From the NCBI GenBank assembly GCA_030686115.1, contig CP131612.1, positions 992,001 to 1,056,000 on the forward strand: a stretch of DNA of 64,000 bases, written 5' to 3'. Source of the stretch: Psychrobacter cibarius (GTDB taxonomy: Bacteria; Pseudomonadota; Gammaproteobacteria; Pseudomonadales; Moraxellaceae). The notes beneath the pieces were generated by a model, which saw only the letters and a program-made list of their open reading frames with translations, ran no database searches and was not told the origin of the DNA. Below, in pieces: positions 48,251-57,701 of this stretch (positions within the stretch are counted from its first letter, which is position 1; every line of letters begins with the position of its first letter). A program made the position numbers and the translations under genes.

Positions 48251-50728
48251 TTAGAACCATTCAACGGCACGATCATACCAATTATCGGCACGACTTTCTG
48301 CATCATTACCATTTGACCCATCACTGTTTTCTTGGTTGTCGCTATCAACAGCTTCGCCATTTGGAATCTCTAAACCTTCACTACGGCGCTGCTGGTTTTG
48401 TTCACGAGCACGATCTTGTTGATATAAGCCGACAGCGCAACTGCTGGCTTCTTCTGGTAAATATGCCGACAGGACAGGCAGATAGCGTGCATCTGCACAG
48501 CGCTCATTAGACAACTTGCCTGAGTTGTTCTCTAACCACAACCATTCAATACCTTCAGGCTCTGGTAGTGCTACAGGCGTCAGCTTCAAGCGATTCATAT
48601 AGTCAACCCAAACTGGCAATGCGCCAGTACCGCCGCTTAAACCAATTGGCTTGTTATCATCACGGCCAACCCAAACCACACTGACATAGTTGCCACTGTA
48701 GCCTGCAAACCAAGCGTCGCGGTAATCATTTGTGGTACCTGTTTTGCCAGCAAGATTTAGATTACTACCAAGTGATTGCACGCGTTTGGCAGTACCATTT
48801 TTGACCACATCTTGTAAAGCATAGTTAATTAAGAAGTTGGTCTCAGGCGGAATACTACGCTGAGTGTTGAGTCCAGTACGTTGTAAAATACGACCACGGT
48901 CATCAATGACGGTGCGAATACTATGGATAGGCGTACGGAAGCCACCAGTTGCAAAGACTTGATAGACACCAAGCATATCCATTGGACTAAGGTTAACAGA
49001 ACCTAACAGTGCTGACGGGTAGGGTGGTATTTTTTCTTTGATTCCCATGCGCTGTAACTGCTTGGCAAAGGTATCGACCCCAAACTCCATACCTAAGCGT
49101 ACCGCTGCTTGGTTATAAGACTTTGATAAAGCAGTGGTAAATGGCACATAACCATGGTCACGATTGTCATAGTTCTTGGGGTTCCATTTAGTACCATCGC
49201 TTAGATTCACGGTAATCGGTGAGTCATCGACTGAGCTTGCAAGATTATAGCGCCCACTTTCAAGCGCTGTCATATAAATAATAGGCTTCAATAACGAACC
49301 CACTTGGCGCTTGGCATCGACAGCACGGTTAAAGCCGGTAAATTCACTGCCACTACCCACCACAGAGACCAGCTCACCAGTCTCAGGATTGGCACTCACT
49401 AAGGCACCTTGTAAGTCCTTGGTTTTGCCACTGTTACGACGCAGCTCACCCAATTTTCTATCAACCGCTTTGTCTGCGGCTAATTGTGCAATAGGGTCTA
49501 AAGTACTGATAATGATAAGACCTTCATTCTTGAGGTCATCAGAATAGTACACGGTATTCAGCTCGCGCTTGACGATATCCAAAAAGTCAGGGAATTGACT
49601 TTTGCCTTCGACAGGTTTGTCCACGACACCAAGTGGTTGCTTTAGCGCTTTCTCATAGTCTTCTTGACTGAGTGAGCCAACAGCTAACATGTTGCCCAGC
49701 ACGACGTCACGGCGCGCTTTTGAATCGTTTGGATGGCGACGTGGGTTGTAGATGCTCGGGCCTTTTGCCATACCGACTAGCAGGGCTTGCTGATCCAAGC
49801 GCAGCTCATTCAGTGGTTTATCAAAGTAAAACTGTGATGCCAAGCCAAAACCATTAATAGAGCGGTTGCCGTTTTGACCCAAATAAATCTCGTTGAGGTA
49901 CGTTTGTAGAATTTCATCTTTGCTATAATGTAGCTCGAGCAATACTGCCATTAACGCTTCGTTGGCTTTGCGCTTCAGCGTACGGTCTGAATTGAGATAG
50001 AAGTTTTTAATCAGCTGCTGAGTGATGGTCGAGCCGCCTTGTCTAGAGCCACCAGAGAAGTTGTTCAGTACGGCACGTGCAATGCCTCGTATAGAGACGC
50101 CTTTGTGCTCATAAAACGCACGGTCTTCCGTGGCTATTAACGCATCAATGAGTGGTTGTGGCACTTCATCTAACGAGACGACCAAACGATCTTCATTACT
50201 GTCAGGATAAATACCACCGATACTCACCGGCTCTAAGCGAATGATGCCGCTTTTGGCAGGCAAAGTGCTTTGTACGGACTCAATCTTATTACCAGCAATG
50301 GTCATTTTTATGACTTGCTCTTTATCCACATCGTTGGCGCTATAAGTAAAACCGCGAGTATGAATAAAGTAGGTATTACCTGATCTATGATAAGTTCCCG
50401 TGCGATCATAAGCTTTGTTGCTTTGATAGTTCAGCAACTCCAGCCATGTCTTCATCGTATCTTTGTCGACACTCGCGCCTTGATACAATTCAAGCGGCTG
50501 CGAATACACTTTAGCAGGAATATCCCAGCGCTTACCCTCAAACTTATGAGTAATGGTGCGATCAAGTTTGATTAAATATAGCGCCAAGAGCACCATGCCA
50601 GCAATAATGACAATTAAGATAAGACTACTAAATACCAACCCACGCTGCTGTGAAGGGAGCGTGTGGTTAACAGATTTAGAGGACTGTGTTAACTTGGTAT
50701 TTGGTAACTTGGAATTGGATGTTTGCAC
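48251..50728 (-). CDS. mrcB: Bifunctional penicillin-binding protein 1B
   Basis: This is a class A PBP that polymerises and crosslinks peptidoglycan. A membrane anchor (about 31-53), a UB2H-like region (about 65-160), the glycosyltransferase motif ATEDRAFYEHKG with catalytic Glu201 and GGSTITQQL are followed by the transpeptidase SLLK (nucleophile Ser478), SYN and KTGTT. At 825 aa it is close to E. coli PBP1B. The C-terminal tail is hydrophilic. The start is GTG 50728 with only a weak ribosome site. The TPR lipoprotein gene follows at once. Confidence 0.96.
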   Translation of the reverse strand: MQTSNSKLPNTKLTQSSKSVNHTLPSQQRGLVFSSLILIVIIAGMVLLALYLIKLDRTITHKFEGKRWDIPAKVYSQPLELYQGASVDKDTMKTWLELLNYQSNKAYDRTGTYHRSGNTYFIHTRGFTYSANDVDKEQVIKMTIAGNKIESVQSTLPAKSGIIRLEPVSIGGIYPDSNEDRLVVSLDEVPQPLIDALIATEDRAFYEHKGVSIRGIARAVLNNFSGGSRQGGSTITQQLIKNFYLNSDRTLKRKANEALMAVLLELHYSKDEILQTYLNEIYLGQNGNRSINGFGLASQFYFDKPLNELRLDQQALLVGMAKGPSIYNPRRHPNDSKARRDVVLGNMLAVGSLSQEDYEKALKQPLGVVDKPVEGKSQFPDFLDIVKRELNTVYYSDDLKNEGLIIISTLDPIAQLAADKAVDRKLGELRRNSGKTKDLQGALVSANPETGELVSVVGSGSEFTGFNRAVDAKRQVGSLLKPIIYMTALESGRYNLASSVDDSPITVNLSDGTKWNPKNYDNRDHGYVPFTTALSKSYNQAAVRLGMEFGVDTFAKQLQRMGIKEKIPPYPSALLGSVNLSPMDMLGVYQVFATGGFRTPIHSIRTVIDDRGRILQRTGLNTQRSIPPETNFLINYALQDVVKNGTAKRVQSLGSNLNLAGKTGTTNDYRDAWFAGYSGNYVSVVWVGRDDNKPIGLSGGTGALPVWVDYMNRLKLTPVALPEPEGIEWLWLENNSGKLSNERCADARYLPVLSAYLPEEASSCAVGLYQQDRAREQNQQRRSEGLEIPNGEAVDSDNQENSDGSNGNDAESRADNWYDRAVEWF

Positions 50729-51186
50729 TGATGTCGCACCATTTTGGTATAAAAAACTGCCTCATAATGACGCAAATTGACAAATTTTTCAATCTATCAT
50801 CGTCAACGCAGGCATTCATTGATTTTAAGCTGTGCGTGGTTATGCTCTTCACAGCACTTGCTTATAGTATAATCTCTGTTAAAACACGGTCATTGCTAAC
50901 AAAGCATTAAAAGCTTTAGATTGGCAGTATCATTGTTATATAAGTGTCATGTCACCATGTCACATAGCCATACACGATAGCAGTTTAGAGACGCACCAAC
51001 GATGTGTTTTTTATGAATTAACCGCTACTGTTATTGTTTTATTTTTTGTGAGCCGTGCTGAGAGTTATTTAAAATAGCTGTTTTAGATAGGTCTTCTGCA
51101 TAGGCGTTGAGTCTCGTTAATGATAGTAAGTTTACTTAAAGCGAATAAGGTTCGAGCAAACCTGTCTAAAGGAAGTAAGCGCGATT
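50729..51186. other. Divergent intergenic region mrcB-ccoI
   Basis: About 460 bp of AT-rich DNA with no gene. A TATAAT near 50868 (plus strand) is the only -10-like box seen; no clear -35 partner was found. Confidence 0.5.
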
Positions 51187-53967
51187 ATGTCCAATGTCCC
51201 ATCATCAATGGCATCGACCACCAGCCAGCATTATGAAGATAACTCTATCATCGAAGGTTTAGTACTGCCACTCGCAGGTCACTGTTTCCACTGCGGTGAT
51301 CCTGTACCGCAGCCGCCGTTCCATGCCAAGATATTGGGTAAGCCGCGTGAGATGTGCTGTATGGGCTGTCAGTTAGCCTCTCAAAGTATCGTAGAGGCAG
51401 GGCTGGAGCAGTATTATCTGGACCGCTCAGAGATTAATCGCACGGCAAGTCTACCAACGCAGTTGACTCGCCTTGAGGCGTATGACCATGACGAGATCAA
51501 ATCACAATTCGTCTATGCTCAAGACGGACTGTCGGTTGCAGAGCTGTCGGTCAATAACCTACGCTGCGCGGCATGTACTTGGCTAATTGAGTCGCGGCTC
51601 GATGAGCTAGAGGGCATCAGTAAATGTCAGGTGAATTTGACCAATCAGCGTATGCGAGTGATATGGAACGAGGATAAGCTGCCAATTAGCCGCATTCTAG
51701 CAGTGATTAATGAAATCGGCTATGAAGCCAAGCCTTATCGTCAAGATACGCATGAGGCGATGCTGGCGCGTCATAACAACCAAATGCTGATAAGATTGGG
51801 CATTGCCGCGTTGGGCTCGATGCAAGCGATGATGTATGCCGTTGCCATCTATTTTGGTGAATACAGTGATATGCTAATATTTCAGCGTGATTTTTTGCGC
51901 TGGGTGTCTTTATTTGTCAGTACGCCCGTTTTCTTCTATGCGGGTATCCCGTTCTTTACCTCAGCGTGGTCGGCAATTCGTGCCCGTCAAGTCAATATGG
52001 ATGTGCCCGTCAGTATTGCGCTGATTGTGACCTTTTTTGCGAGCCTATATGCCACCATCACTGGGCAAGGGGAAACCTATTACGATTCGGTCAGTATGTT
52101 TATTTTCTTTTTACTGGCAGGGCGTTACATTGAGCATAATGCCCGCCTAAAAGCCGCCACCATGGCCAATGACTTGGTCGTGGTTGAGCCAGTACTGGTA
52201 CAAAAAATTGCGGAAGATAAAGAAGCCGCCGAGCTTATATTACAGCAGTTAAAGAAAAATGAGCTCGAGAAAACAGCTATAAATGAAGACGTGAGTAATC
52301 AAGTCAGTAATTTGGATACAAATGAGGCGAGCACATCAGCCAATCCAACGCCTAATTTTATGCAAAGCATGGATGCCAATGTTCATCAGCTCACATCAAA
52401 AATTGCACAAGATTGGCAACGCGCACGTACTCAACAATCAGCTTTATCGACAACAGCAGATGAGGCAAAAGAAAAACAAATGGTCACCGCCCATAGTTTG
52501 CAAGTGGGTGATATCATTTTAATTGAGGCTGGCTCTGAAATCATCAGCGATGGTATTTTGCTGAGTCAGAGTGCTACCGTGTCGCAAAGCCTATTGACGG
52601 GTGAGGGCGACTTGATTATCAAGAGCCAAGGTGACTATATCGTCGGCGGTGCACAAAACGATAGCCAACCGTTTGAGATGCTGGTCACAGCATTGCCAGC
52701 AGACAGCCAAATTGGCTTGATTGATCGGCTGATGAACCGTGCCATGAGTGAAAAGCCTAAACTGGCACAGCAGGCTGATAAGCTGGCACGCTGGTTTGTT
52801 GCGCGTATTTTGGTATTGTCTGTCTTGGTATTCATTGGCTGGTATATCGTTGATCCAAGCCAAGCGATTTGGGCTACGGTCGCGGTATTGGTCGCGACTT
52901 GCCCTTGTGCACTGTCTTTAGCGACACCGATTGCACTGACGGTAGCGACCAATCGACTGGCAAGCTATGGGTTTTTGACGACTCGCGGTCATACCCTACA
53001 AACGCTCGCTGAAATCACTCATGTCGCCTTTGATAAAACAGGCACTTTAACTTATGGTAAGCCGAATTTATTAAATATTGAGCTGCTTAAAGATAATGAT
53101 ACTGCAACGGCTACGAACGAGCAAAAAGATACGCTATTAGCAATCGCTGCGGCTCTAGAAGTGGGCAGTCGCCATCCTATTGCACACGCGCTGCTTACCG
53201 CTGCCTATCAGTTGCATTTGCCATTGACGCAGGCCTTACAGCATTATCCAGCAGGCGGTGTCGAGGCAATGATTGATGGCGTATTATATCGAATTGGTCA
53301 TGTGGATTTTGCGTTAAACGATGCTGATAATGATATGGTCATTGATTTAGTATCACAGCGCGCCAGCTCAGCGGTGGTTTTATCTTGTCAACAAAATGAT
53401 TCGGTCACTTGGCAAGCGCTGGCATGCTTCTATTTCAATGATAAGGTGCGTGATAGTGCCAAAGCCATGCTCGATACGCTTAAAGAGTTGGGTATTGAGA
53501 CAGTTATGTTGACTGGTGACCCAAGCCCGCAAGCGCTGGTATTGGCTGAAAGTTTAGGGATGCATTCTGCTTACAACGGTCTGTCGCCAACAGACAAGGT
53601 CACTCACATTCAAAAACTACAGGCGGAAGGTGGCGTAGTGTTGATGGTGGGAGATGGTATCAACGATGCGCCAGTGCTAGCAGCAGCAGATGTATCGACT
53701 TCTATTGCGGGGGCGGCAGATTTGGCACAAGTATCGAGTGACAGTATTATCTTAAATGGTCAAATCGACGCTATTACTGCTGCCAAACGTATCTCTGATA
53801 AAACGGAACGTATTATCAAACAAAACTTCCGCTGGGCTCTGATTTATAATGGCAGTGTGCTAATACCAGCAGCGTTAGGCTATGTGCCACCTTGGCTAGC
53901 TGCTATTGGTATGTCGCTAAGTTCATTGTTTGTGGTCTTAAATGCGCTACGCTTAAAACGCGCTTGA
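51187..53967 (+). CDS. ccoI: CcoI/FixI-type copper P1B-ATPase
   Basis: The protein has the N-terminal FixI-type cysteine region (CFHCG, MCCMGC) and an HMA domain with LRCAACTWLIE. Membrane helices follow, then the CPC motif at 572-574 (TCPCALSLATP), phosphorylation Asp616 (DKTGTLT), the HP motif in SRHPIAHAL, and MVGDGINDAPVLAAADV. That identifies a copper exporter of the CcoI type, which supplies CuB to cbb3 oxidase. The 926 aa are well above the usual 800: a loop of about 80-90 polar residues (about 345-430) sits in the actuator domain, before the TGE-like LLTGEG. No ccoNOPQ or ccoGHS is in the window. AAGGAAG precedes the ATG. Confidence 0.92.
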   Translation: MSNVPSSMASTTSQHYEDNSIIEGLVLPLAGHCFHCGDPVPQPPFHAKILGKPREMCCMGCQLASQSIVEAGLEQYYLDRSEINRTASLPTQLTRLEAYDHDEIKSQFVYAQDGLSVAELSVNNLRCAACTWLIESRLDELEGISKCQVNLTNQRMRVIWNEDKLPISRILAVINEIGYEAKPYRQDTHEAMLARHNNQMLIRLGIAALGSMQAMMYAVAIYFGEYSDMLIFQRDFLRWVSLFVSTPVFFYAGIPFFTSAWSAIRARQVNMDVPVSIALIVTFFASLYATITGQGETYYDSVSMFIFFLLAGRYIEHNARLKAATMANDLVVVEPVLVQKIAEDKEAAELILQQLKKNELEKTAINEDVSNQVSNLDTNEASTSANPTPNFMQSMDANVHQLTSKIAQDWQRARTQQSALSTTADEAKEKQMVTAHSLQVGDIILIEAGSEIISDGILLSQSATVSQSLLTGEGDLIIKSQGDYIVGGAQNDSQPFEMLVTALPADSQIGLIDRLMNRAMSEKPKLAQQADKLARWFVARILVLSVLVFIGWYIVDPSQAIWATVAVLVATCPCALSLATPIALTVATNRLASYGFLTTRGHTLQTLAEITHVAFDKTGTLTYGKPNLLNIELLKDNDTATATNEQKDTLLAIAAALEVGSRHPIAHALLTAAYQLHLPLTQALQHYPAGGVEAMIDGVLYRIGHVDFALNDADNDMVIDLVSQRASSAVVLSCQQNDSVTWQALACFYFNDKVRDSAKAMLDTLKELGIETVMLTGDPSPQALVLAESLGMHSAYNGLSPTDKVTHIQKLQAEGGVVLMVGDGINDAPVLAAADVSTSIAGAADLAQVSSDSIILNGQIDAITAAKRISDKTERIIKQNFRWALIYNGSVLIPAALGYVPPWLAAIGMSLSSLFVVLNALRLKRA

Positions 53968-54102
53968 TACCCATTCAAAAAAACGATTAGCTGCGTCAAA
54001 CTTACTTAGCCTACTAATTAATGTAGTACTGAGACTCATCTTCCTTGCTGCTCACATTTTTCCAGATAGTATGTCTATCATAAATATTTAACTTTACCCA
54101 TA

Positions 54103-54145
54103 AAAAAACCGCCTTTAACTATATGAATAGATAAGGCGGTTTTTT
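54103..54145. terminator. Bidirectional terminator between ccoI and BI-1/YccA gene
   Basis: A 13-bp stem AAAAAACCGCCTT/AAGGCGGTTTTTT with a 17-base loop has T runs on both sides and lies between convergent genes. Confidence 0.94.
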
Positions 54146-54174
54146 ATTTAAATAACGATTAACTGGTCTTTAAA

Positions 54175-54897
54175 TTAGTCTTGTAAGTAGCTAAGCAGAC
54201 GCATAAATTCAATGTACATCCATACGAGCGTGGCAAGAATACCAATACTAAATAACCATTCGTAATCTTCTGATACGCCCATTGCCACACCGCGATCGAT
54301 ATTATCGAAGTCTAATAACAGCGTGAAAGAAGCGATAACAATCACAAATAGGCTAAAGCCGATAGCGATAGCACCACCTTCAAATAAGAAGGGTAAGCTT
54401 GAACCAAACGCTAAAGAAAGTACCCATTGCGCCACATAAACTAGCATAATCGCAATCAATGCTGAAGTCACAATTGAGCGGAACTTTTCAGTCACTTTGA
54501 CCAGACCTGAGCGATATAGCCCTAGCATAACGGCTGCCGTCACAAAAGTGGCACACATAGCGGTCACTGGTACACTCGGATACATCCGCATAAAGAACAG
54601 CGAGATGCCGCCTAAAAATATGCCTTCTAACAGTGCATAAGGCACCGCAAAGGTTTTGGCTTTGTGTGGTTTAAAAGTGATAAAAAGCGCGAGACCAAAA
54701 GCGGCAAACATACTACCGAAGGCAGCCATCGTAATAAAGCCTTGCGACAAGCCTGCCATAAGGGCATAAAAGAAAAAGCCCACACCAGTGATCGCAGATA
54801 ATCCAAGTAATAGACTGGTCTTTTGAATCACGCCCTTGACCGTCATTGGCTTACCGCCGATCGCAAGTTCTGCGCGACTGACAATAGGATTGGCCAT
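54175..54897 (-). CDS. Bax inhibitor-1/YccA-type membrane protein
   Basis: The 240-aa protein has seven hydrophobic helices. Its conserved motifs, ALLEGIFLGGIS and the C-terminal DFDNIDRGVAMG with acidic YEWLFSIG, fit the BI-1-like (TMBIM/YetJ) family, specifically the BaxI_1 type. YetJ is a pH-sensitive calcium leak; the role here is unknown. The gene is single, convergent with ccoI and divergent from nadK. Confidence 0.9.
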   Translation of the reverse strand: MANPIVSRAELAIGGKPMTVKGVIQKTSLLLGLSAITGVGFFFYALMAGLSQGFITMAAFGSMFAAFGLALFITFKPHKAKTFAVPYALLEGIFLGGISLFFMRMYPSVPVTAMCATFVTAAVMLGLYRSGLVKVTEKFRSIVTSALIAIMLVYVAQWVLSLAFGSSLPFLFEGGAIAIGFSLFVIVIASFTLLLDFDNIDRGVAMGVSEDYEWLFSIGILATLVWMYIEFMRLLSYLQD

Positions 54898-55181
54898 AAA
54901 GTTGTCCTTAATAAAATATAAATAATAATGATGCTAGCTACTTTAGCAAAACCGCCATTATTGTCAACTGTGTTTACGTGACAGCCATCAAGGCTTCACG
55001 ACCTTATAGAGCTATTATTAGTTGATGTATTTTGGCGTATTGCCTAGCTAAACAAACACGTTTAAGAGTAACGTGTGATGGCTTTTATATGGGGTTGATT
55101 ACGACAGTTAACAACGATAATTCATAAACATGCTAGTCTAAACGCTCGTTTATCGCTATCATTGGCGAGTACTTTACCGTT

Positions 55182-56201
55182 ATGCCGAGTCGTTTTATGG
55201 AAAACTCAGCGCAATCCGCAAGATTGCCGCACTTACATGAATCAGAGCTGTTCCACGCTATCAAAAACCCTGCTTTTAGGCGTATTGGGCTTATGGGCCG
55301 CGCTGGTAAACGCAGTGTCACTCAAAGTTTGGTGCAAATTGCCCAGACTATCAATGAGATGAATCTCACATTGATTATGGATGTGCAAACGGCAAACTTG
55401 CCCACTTTGAACCTCACTGAGATTGAAAAGGTCAAAATCGTTAAGCGTAGTCTAATCGGCGAGATTTGTGATTTGGTCATCGTTGTTGGCGGTGATGGCT
55501 CGATATTGCACGCGGCTGAAGCGTTGGCACGCTACCGTGTGCCTGTACTTGGCGTCAACCGTGGTCGGCTTGGTTTTTTAGCGGATGTAAAACCTGATGA
55601 AGCGGCGTTTAAGTTGCGCCAAGTATTGATGGGTGATTACCAGCTGGATCATCGTTTTCTATTGACGATGGAGATACGAGAAGGGCGCACTATCATTCAT
55701 GAAGATATGGCGCTCAATGATATCGTATTGCATGCAGGAAAATCGGTTCATATGATAGATTTTCAGATGAAAATCGATGGTCAAGATGTCTACCGTCAGC
55801 ATAGTGATGGTTTGATTGCTGCCACGCCTACTGGCTCGACGGCCTATGCACTCTCTGGCGGCGGTCCCATCATCCATCCGAGTATGGATGCTATCTGTTT
55901 GGTGCCCATGCATCCCCATACTTTGTCTAGCAGACCGATTGTGGTGAGCGGTAATAGCGAAGTATGCATTCGCATTCATGAAGACAATCGCACTCAGCCG
56001 ATGGTTAGCGCAGACGGCAAGCCAAGCGTGCCACTTGAGCAAGAGCAACGGCTCTATATTCGTAAGCATCCTGATAAGTTAACTTTACTCCATCCACCGG
56101 GCTTTGATTTTTATGAAGCTTGTCGCACCAAATTGCACTGGAACGTCCATGCTGAGGAATTCAGTCTTGACGTGGATGATGATATTATGGACGACGAATA
56201 A
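55182..56201 (+). CDS. nadK: NAD kinase
   Basis: NadK phosphorylates NAD to NADP. The GGDGS motif lies at 103-107 (VIVVGGDGSILHAAEAL), followed by GVNRGRLGFLADV and the LNDIVLHAG/TGSTAYALSGGGPIIHPS blocks that form the NAD site. The 339-aa length includes an N-terminal extension of about 30 residues and an acidic C-terminal tail (DVDDDIMDDE). An internal ATG at 55197 is an alternative start, and no clear ribosome site precedes either. Confidence 0.95.
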   Translation: MPSRFMENSAQSARLPHLHESELFHAIKNPAFRRIGLMGRAGKRSVTQSLVQIAQTINEMNLTLIMDVQTANLPTLNLTEIEKVKIVKRSLIGEICDLVIVVGGDGSILHAAEALARYRVPVLGVNRGRLGFLADVKPDEAAFKLRQVLMGDYQLDHRFLLTMEIREGRTIIHEDMALNDIVLHAGKSVHMIDFQMKIDGQDVYRQHSDGLIAATPTGSTAYALSGGGPIIHPSMDAICLVPMHPHTLSSRPIVVSGNSEVCIRIHEDNRTQPMVSADGKPSVPLEQEQRLYIRKHPDKLTLLHPPGFDFYEACRTKLHWNVHAEEFSLDVDDDIMDDE

Positions 56202-56268
56202 GTGTCTCTTTTATATAAAAACGTTATAAAAAATATGTTATAAAAAATAGTGGTGGAGAATAGGCAGG

Positions 56269-56580
56269 ATGGATAAGCAAACGATATTAGCAAGTTTAAC
56301 GCCAGAAGTGGTGGATAAGTTCCGCATGGCGATTGAGTTGGGTAAGTGGCCTGATGGCCGCAAGCTGACCGCTGAGCAGCGCGAGACCTGTATGCAAGCG
56401 GTGATGGTGTGGGAGCACGAGCATCTGCCACCTGCTGAGCGCACAGGCTATATTCATAAGCCAGTCAAAGACGATGGTTCTATCGTCGGGGCAGAATGTG
56501 ATGTCGAGCACGAGCATCATTATCCAAACATGCCTAATCCGAAAGGCGCAGTCCAACCCGTCAAGTTTCGTGATAAATAG
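56269..56580 (+). CDS. YeaC-like DUF1315 protein
   Basis: This 103-aa protein carries GKWPDGRKLTAEQRETCMQAVMVWEHEHLP followed by ERTGYI, typical of the DUF1315/YeaC family of unknown function. The C-terminus is rich in Asp/Glu/His (ECDVEHEHHYPN), which could bind a metal, but that is a guess. It lies 67 bases after nadK, probably in the same transcript. Confidence 0.88.
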   Translation: MDKQTILASLTPEVVDKFRMAIELGKWPDGRKLTAEQRETCMQAVMVWEHEHLPPAERTGYIHKPVKDDGSIVGAECDVEHEHHYPNMPNPKGAVQPVKFRDK

Positions 56581-56620
56581 ACTGATGGCTAAATTTTCTA
56601 ATAAAAAATGAAGCACATAA

Positions 56621-56650
56621 AAAAGGCCACGCTAATCAGCGTGGCCTTTT
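56621..56650. terminator. Bidirectional terminator between the YeaC-like gene and hopJ-like gene
   Basis: A 13-bp stem AAAAGGCCACGCT/AGCGTGGCCTTTT with a 4-base loop is flanked by A and T runs. Confidence 0.95.
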
Positions 56651-56666
56651 CTTATTTAATAACTTT

Positions 56667-57041
56667 TTAAAGCGCCGTCGTATCAACACTAGGACGAACC
56701 GTTAATGGGTTTTTTTGCATCAAAAACCCTTGCCAGCCCCAATGTAAAAAGTTGCGGATATTGGCATGATCAGTACCGTTAGGAGTTGCTTGAACTTTGG
56801 CATAATGCTCGCCAAACAGTTTTAGCGTGTCCAATTGATTTAGACCATGGTGTTTGGCAAAGCCAAAAATTTTCGCACTACCTTCATTTTCACCAGCTGC
56901 ATTGTGTACCATACCGTTCACAAACGGGGCAGGTGCGTAGCGATAAAAATCATCAATAAAACTGATGACATCATTGAATCCAATGGCTTTTTTATCCAAA
57001 CCATTAAGTAGAGCCGATACATCTGATTGGCGGATACTCAT
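56667..57041 (-). CDS. HopJ type III effector family protein (housekeeping homologue)
   Basis: The 124-aa protein has FIDDFYRYAPAPFVNGMVHNAAGENEGSAKIFGFAKHHGL and GTDHANIRNFLHWGWQGF, the pattern of the HopJ family. Although named after a Pseudomonas effector, the family is widespread in non-pathogens, and no secretion system is visible here, so a cellular role is more likely. It lies 45 bases after csrA and is probably co-transcribed with it. Function is unknown. Confidence 0.87.
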   Translation of the reverse strand: MSIRQSDVSALLNGLDKKAIGFNDVISFIDDFYRYAPAPFVNGMVHNAAGENEGSAKIFGFAKHHGLNQLDTLKLFGEHYAKVQATPNGTDHANIRNFLHWGWQGFLMQKNPLTVRPSVDTTAL

Positions 57042-57086
57042 AAATAAATGACCTCAGAGCAGATTAAAAAAGTGAAAGTATGTAAC

Positions 57087-57332
57087 TTAGCGATTGAAAT
57101 AGTCTTCGTCATCGAATGAAGGCGCAAAATTGCCTTGCTCAAGATGTTGCATTTGCGACTGTACAGAACGCTCATGCTGAATACGTTGGTAAATCTCTTC
57201 GCGGTGTACGGCAATATCTTTCGGTGCATTTACACCGATACGTACTTGATTGCCTTTGACACCTAGGACAGTCACACTGACCTCATCACCAATCATTAGC
57301 GTTTCGCCCACGCGGCGTGTCAAAATTAACAT
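57087..57332 (-). CDS. csrA: Carbon storage regulator CsrA
   Basis: CsrA binds GGA-containing hairpins in mRNA leaders. The N-terminal [48 protein letters not shown] is almost canonical, including the RNA-binding Leu4 and Arg44 regions. The C-terminal tail (about 25 residues, acidic end DDEDYFNR) is longer than in E. coli (81 versus 61 aa). A leader of about 165 bases follows a good promoter. Confidence 0.97.
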   Translation of the reverse strand: MLILTRRVGETLMIGDEVSVTVLGVKGNQVRIGVNAPKDIAVHREEIYQRIQHERSVQSQMQHLEQGNFAPSFDDEDYFNR

Positions 57333-57504
57333 GCGTCACACTCCTTATGTCGCATCAACAAATTATTACTCATCAGATTACTTCTCAATTGCAGGACATT
57401 ACCGCAGCACTAGAAAGACAATGTATCAATGACAACTACAATGCTTACTATTGTGCCAATAGCGGTAATGATAGGTAGATTCATTTAGCCCAAATGAAAG
57501 CCCC

Positions 57505-57533
57505 ATTATAGGGGGCATAACAGAGACTGTCAC
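57505..57533 (-). promoter_or_regulatory. csrA sigma70 promoter
   Basis: On the minus strand a GTGACA -35 (57528-57533) and perfect TATAAT -10 (57505-57510) are 17 bases apart. A GC-rich discriminator (GGGGC) follows. Confidence 0.75.
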
Positions 57534-57574
57534 GGGTTTTCACAAAACTATTGGATAAATAGTTACCCTAGCAA

Positions 57575-57613
57575 TAATAAAAAATAAAAATAGGATCTAA
57601 AAAGACCCTATTT
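57575..57613 (-). terminator. Terminator after lysC
   Basis: On the minus strand AAATAGG and TCT arms with one A-C mismatch form a hairpin (57588-57613), followed by TTTTTATTTTTTATTA. It fits the 3' end of lysC. Confidence 0.78.
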
Positions 57614-57701
57614 AAATTAATACATTGTTGGAAGTAATTGATACTGACTTAATGGATAACTGTTGATGCTAAATCGATTATTTTAAGCGTTTTAAAATAA
57701 G

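Larger units (their letters stand above)
57333..57701. other. Intergenic region lysC-csrA
   Basis: Holds the lysC terminator (57575-57613), the csrA promoter (57505-57533) and an AT-only inverted repeat at 57678-57700 beside the lysC stop. No gene is seen. Confidence 0.6.

Noticed and set aside
56667..57041. HopJ-like gene as a sign of a type III secretion system
   Set aside because: The family is common in non-pathogens and there are no secretion genes nearby.
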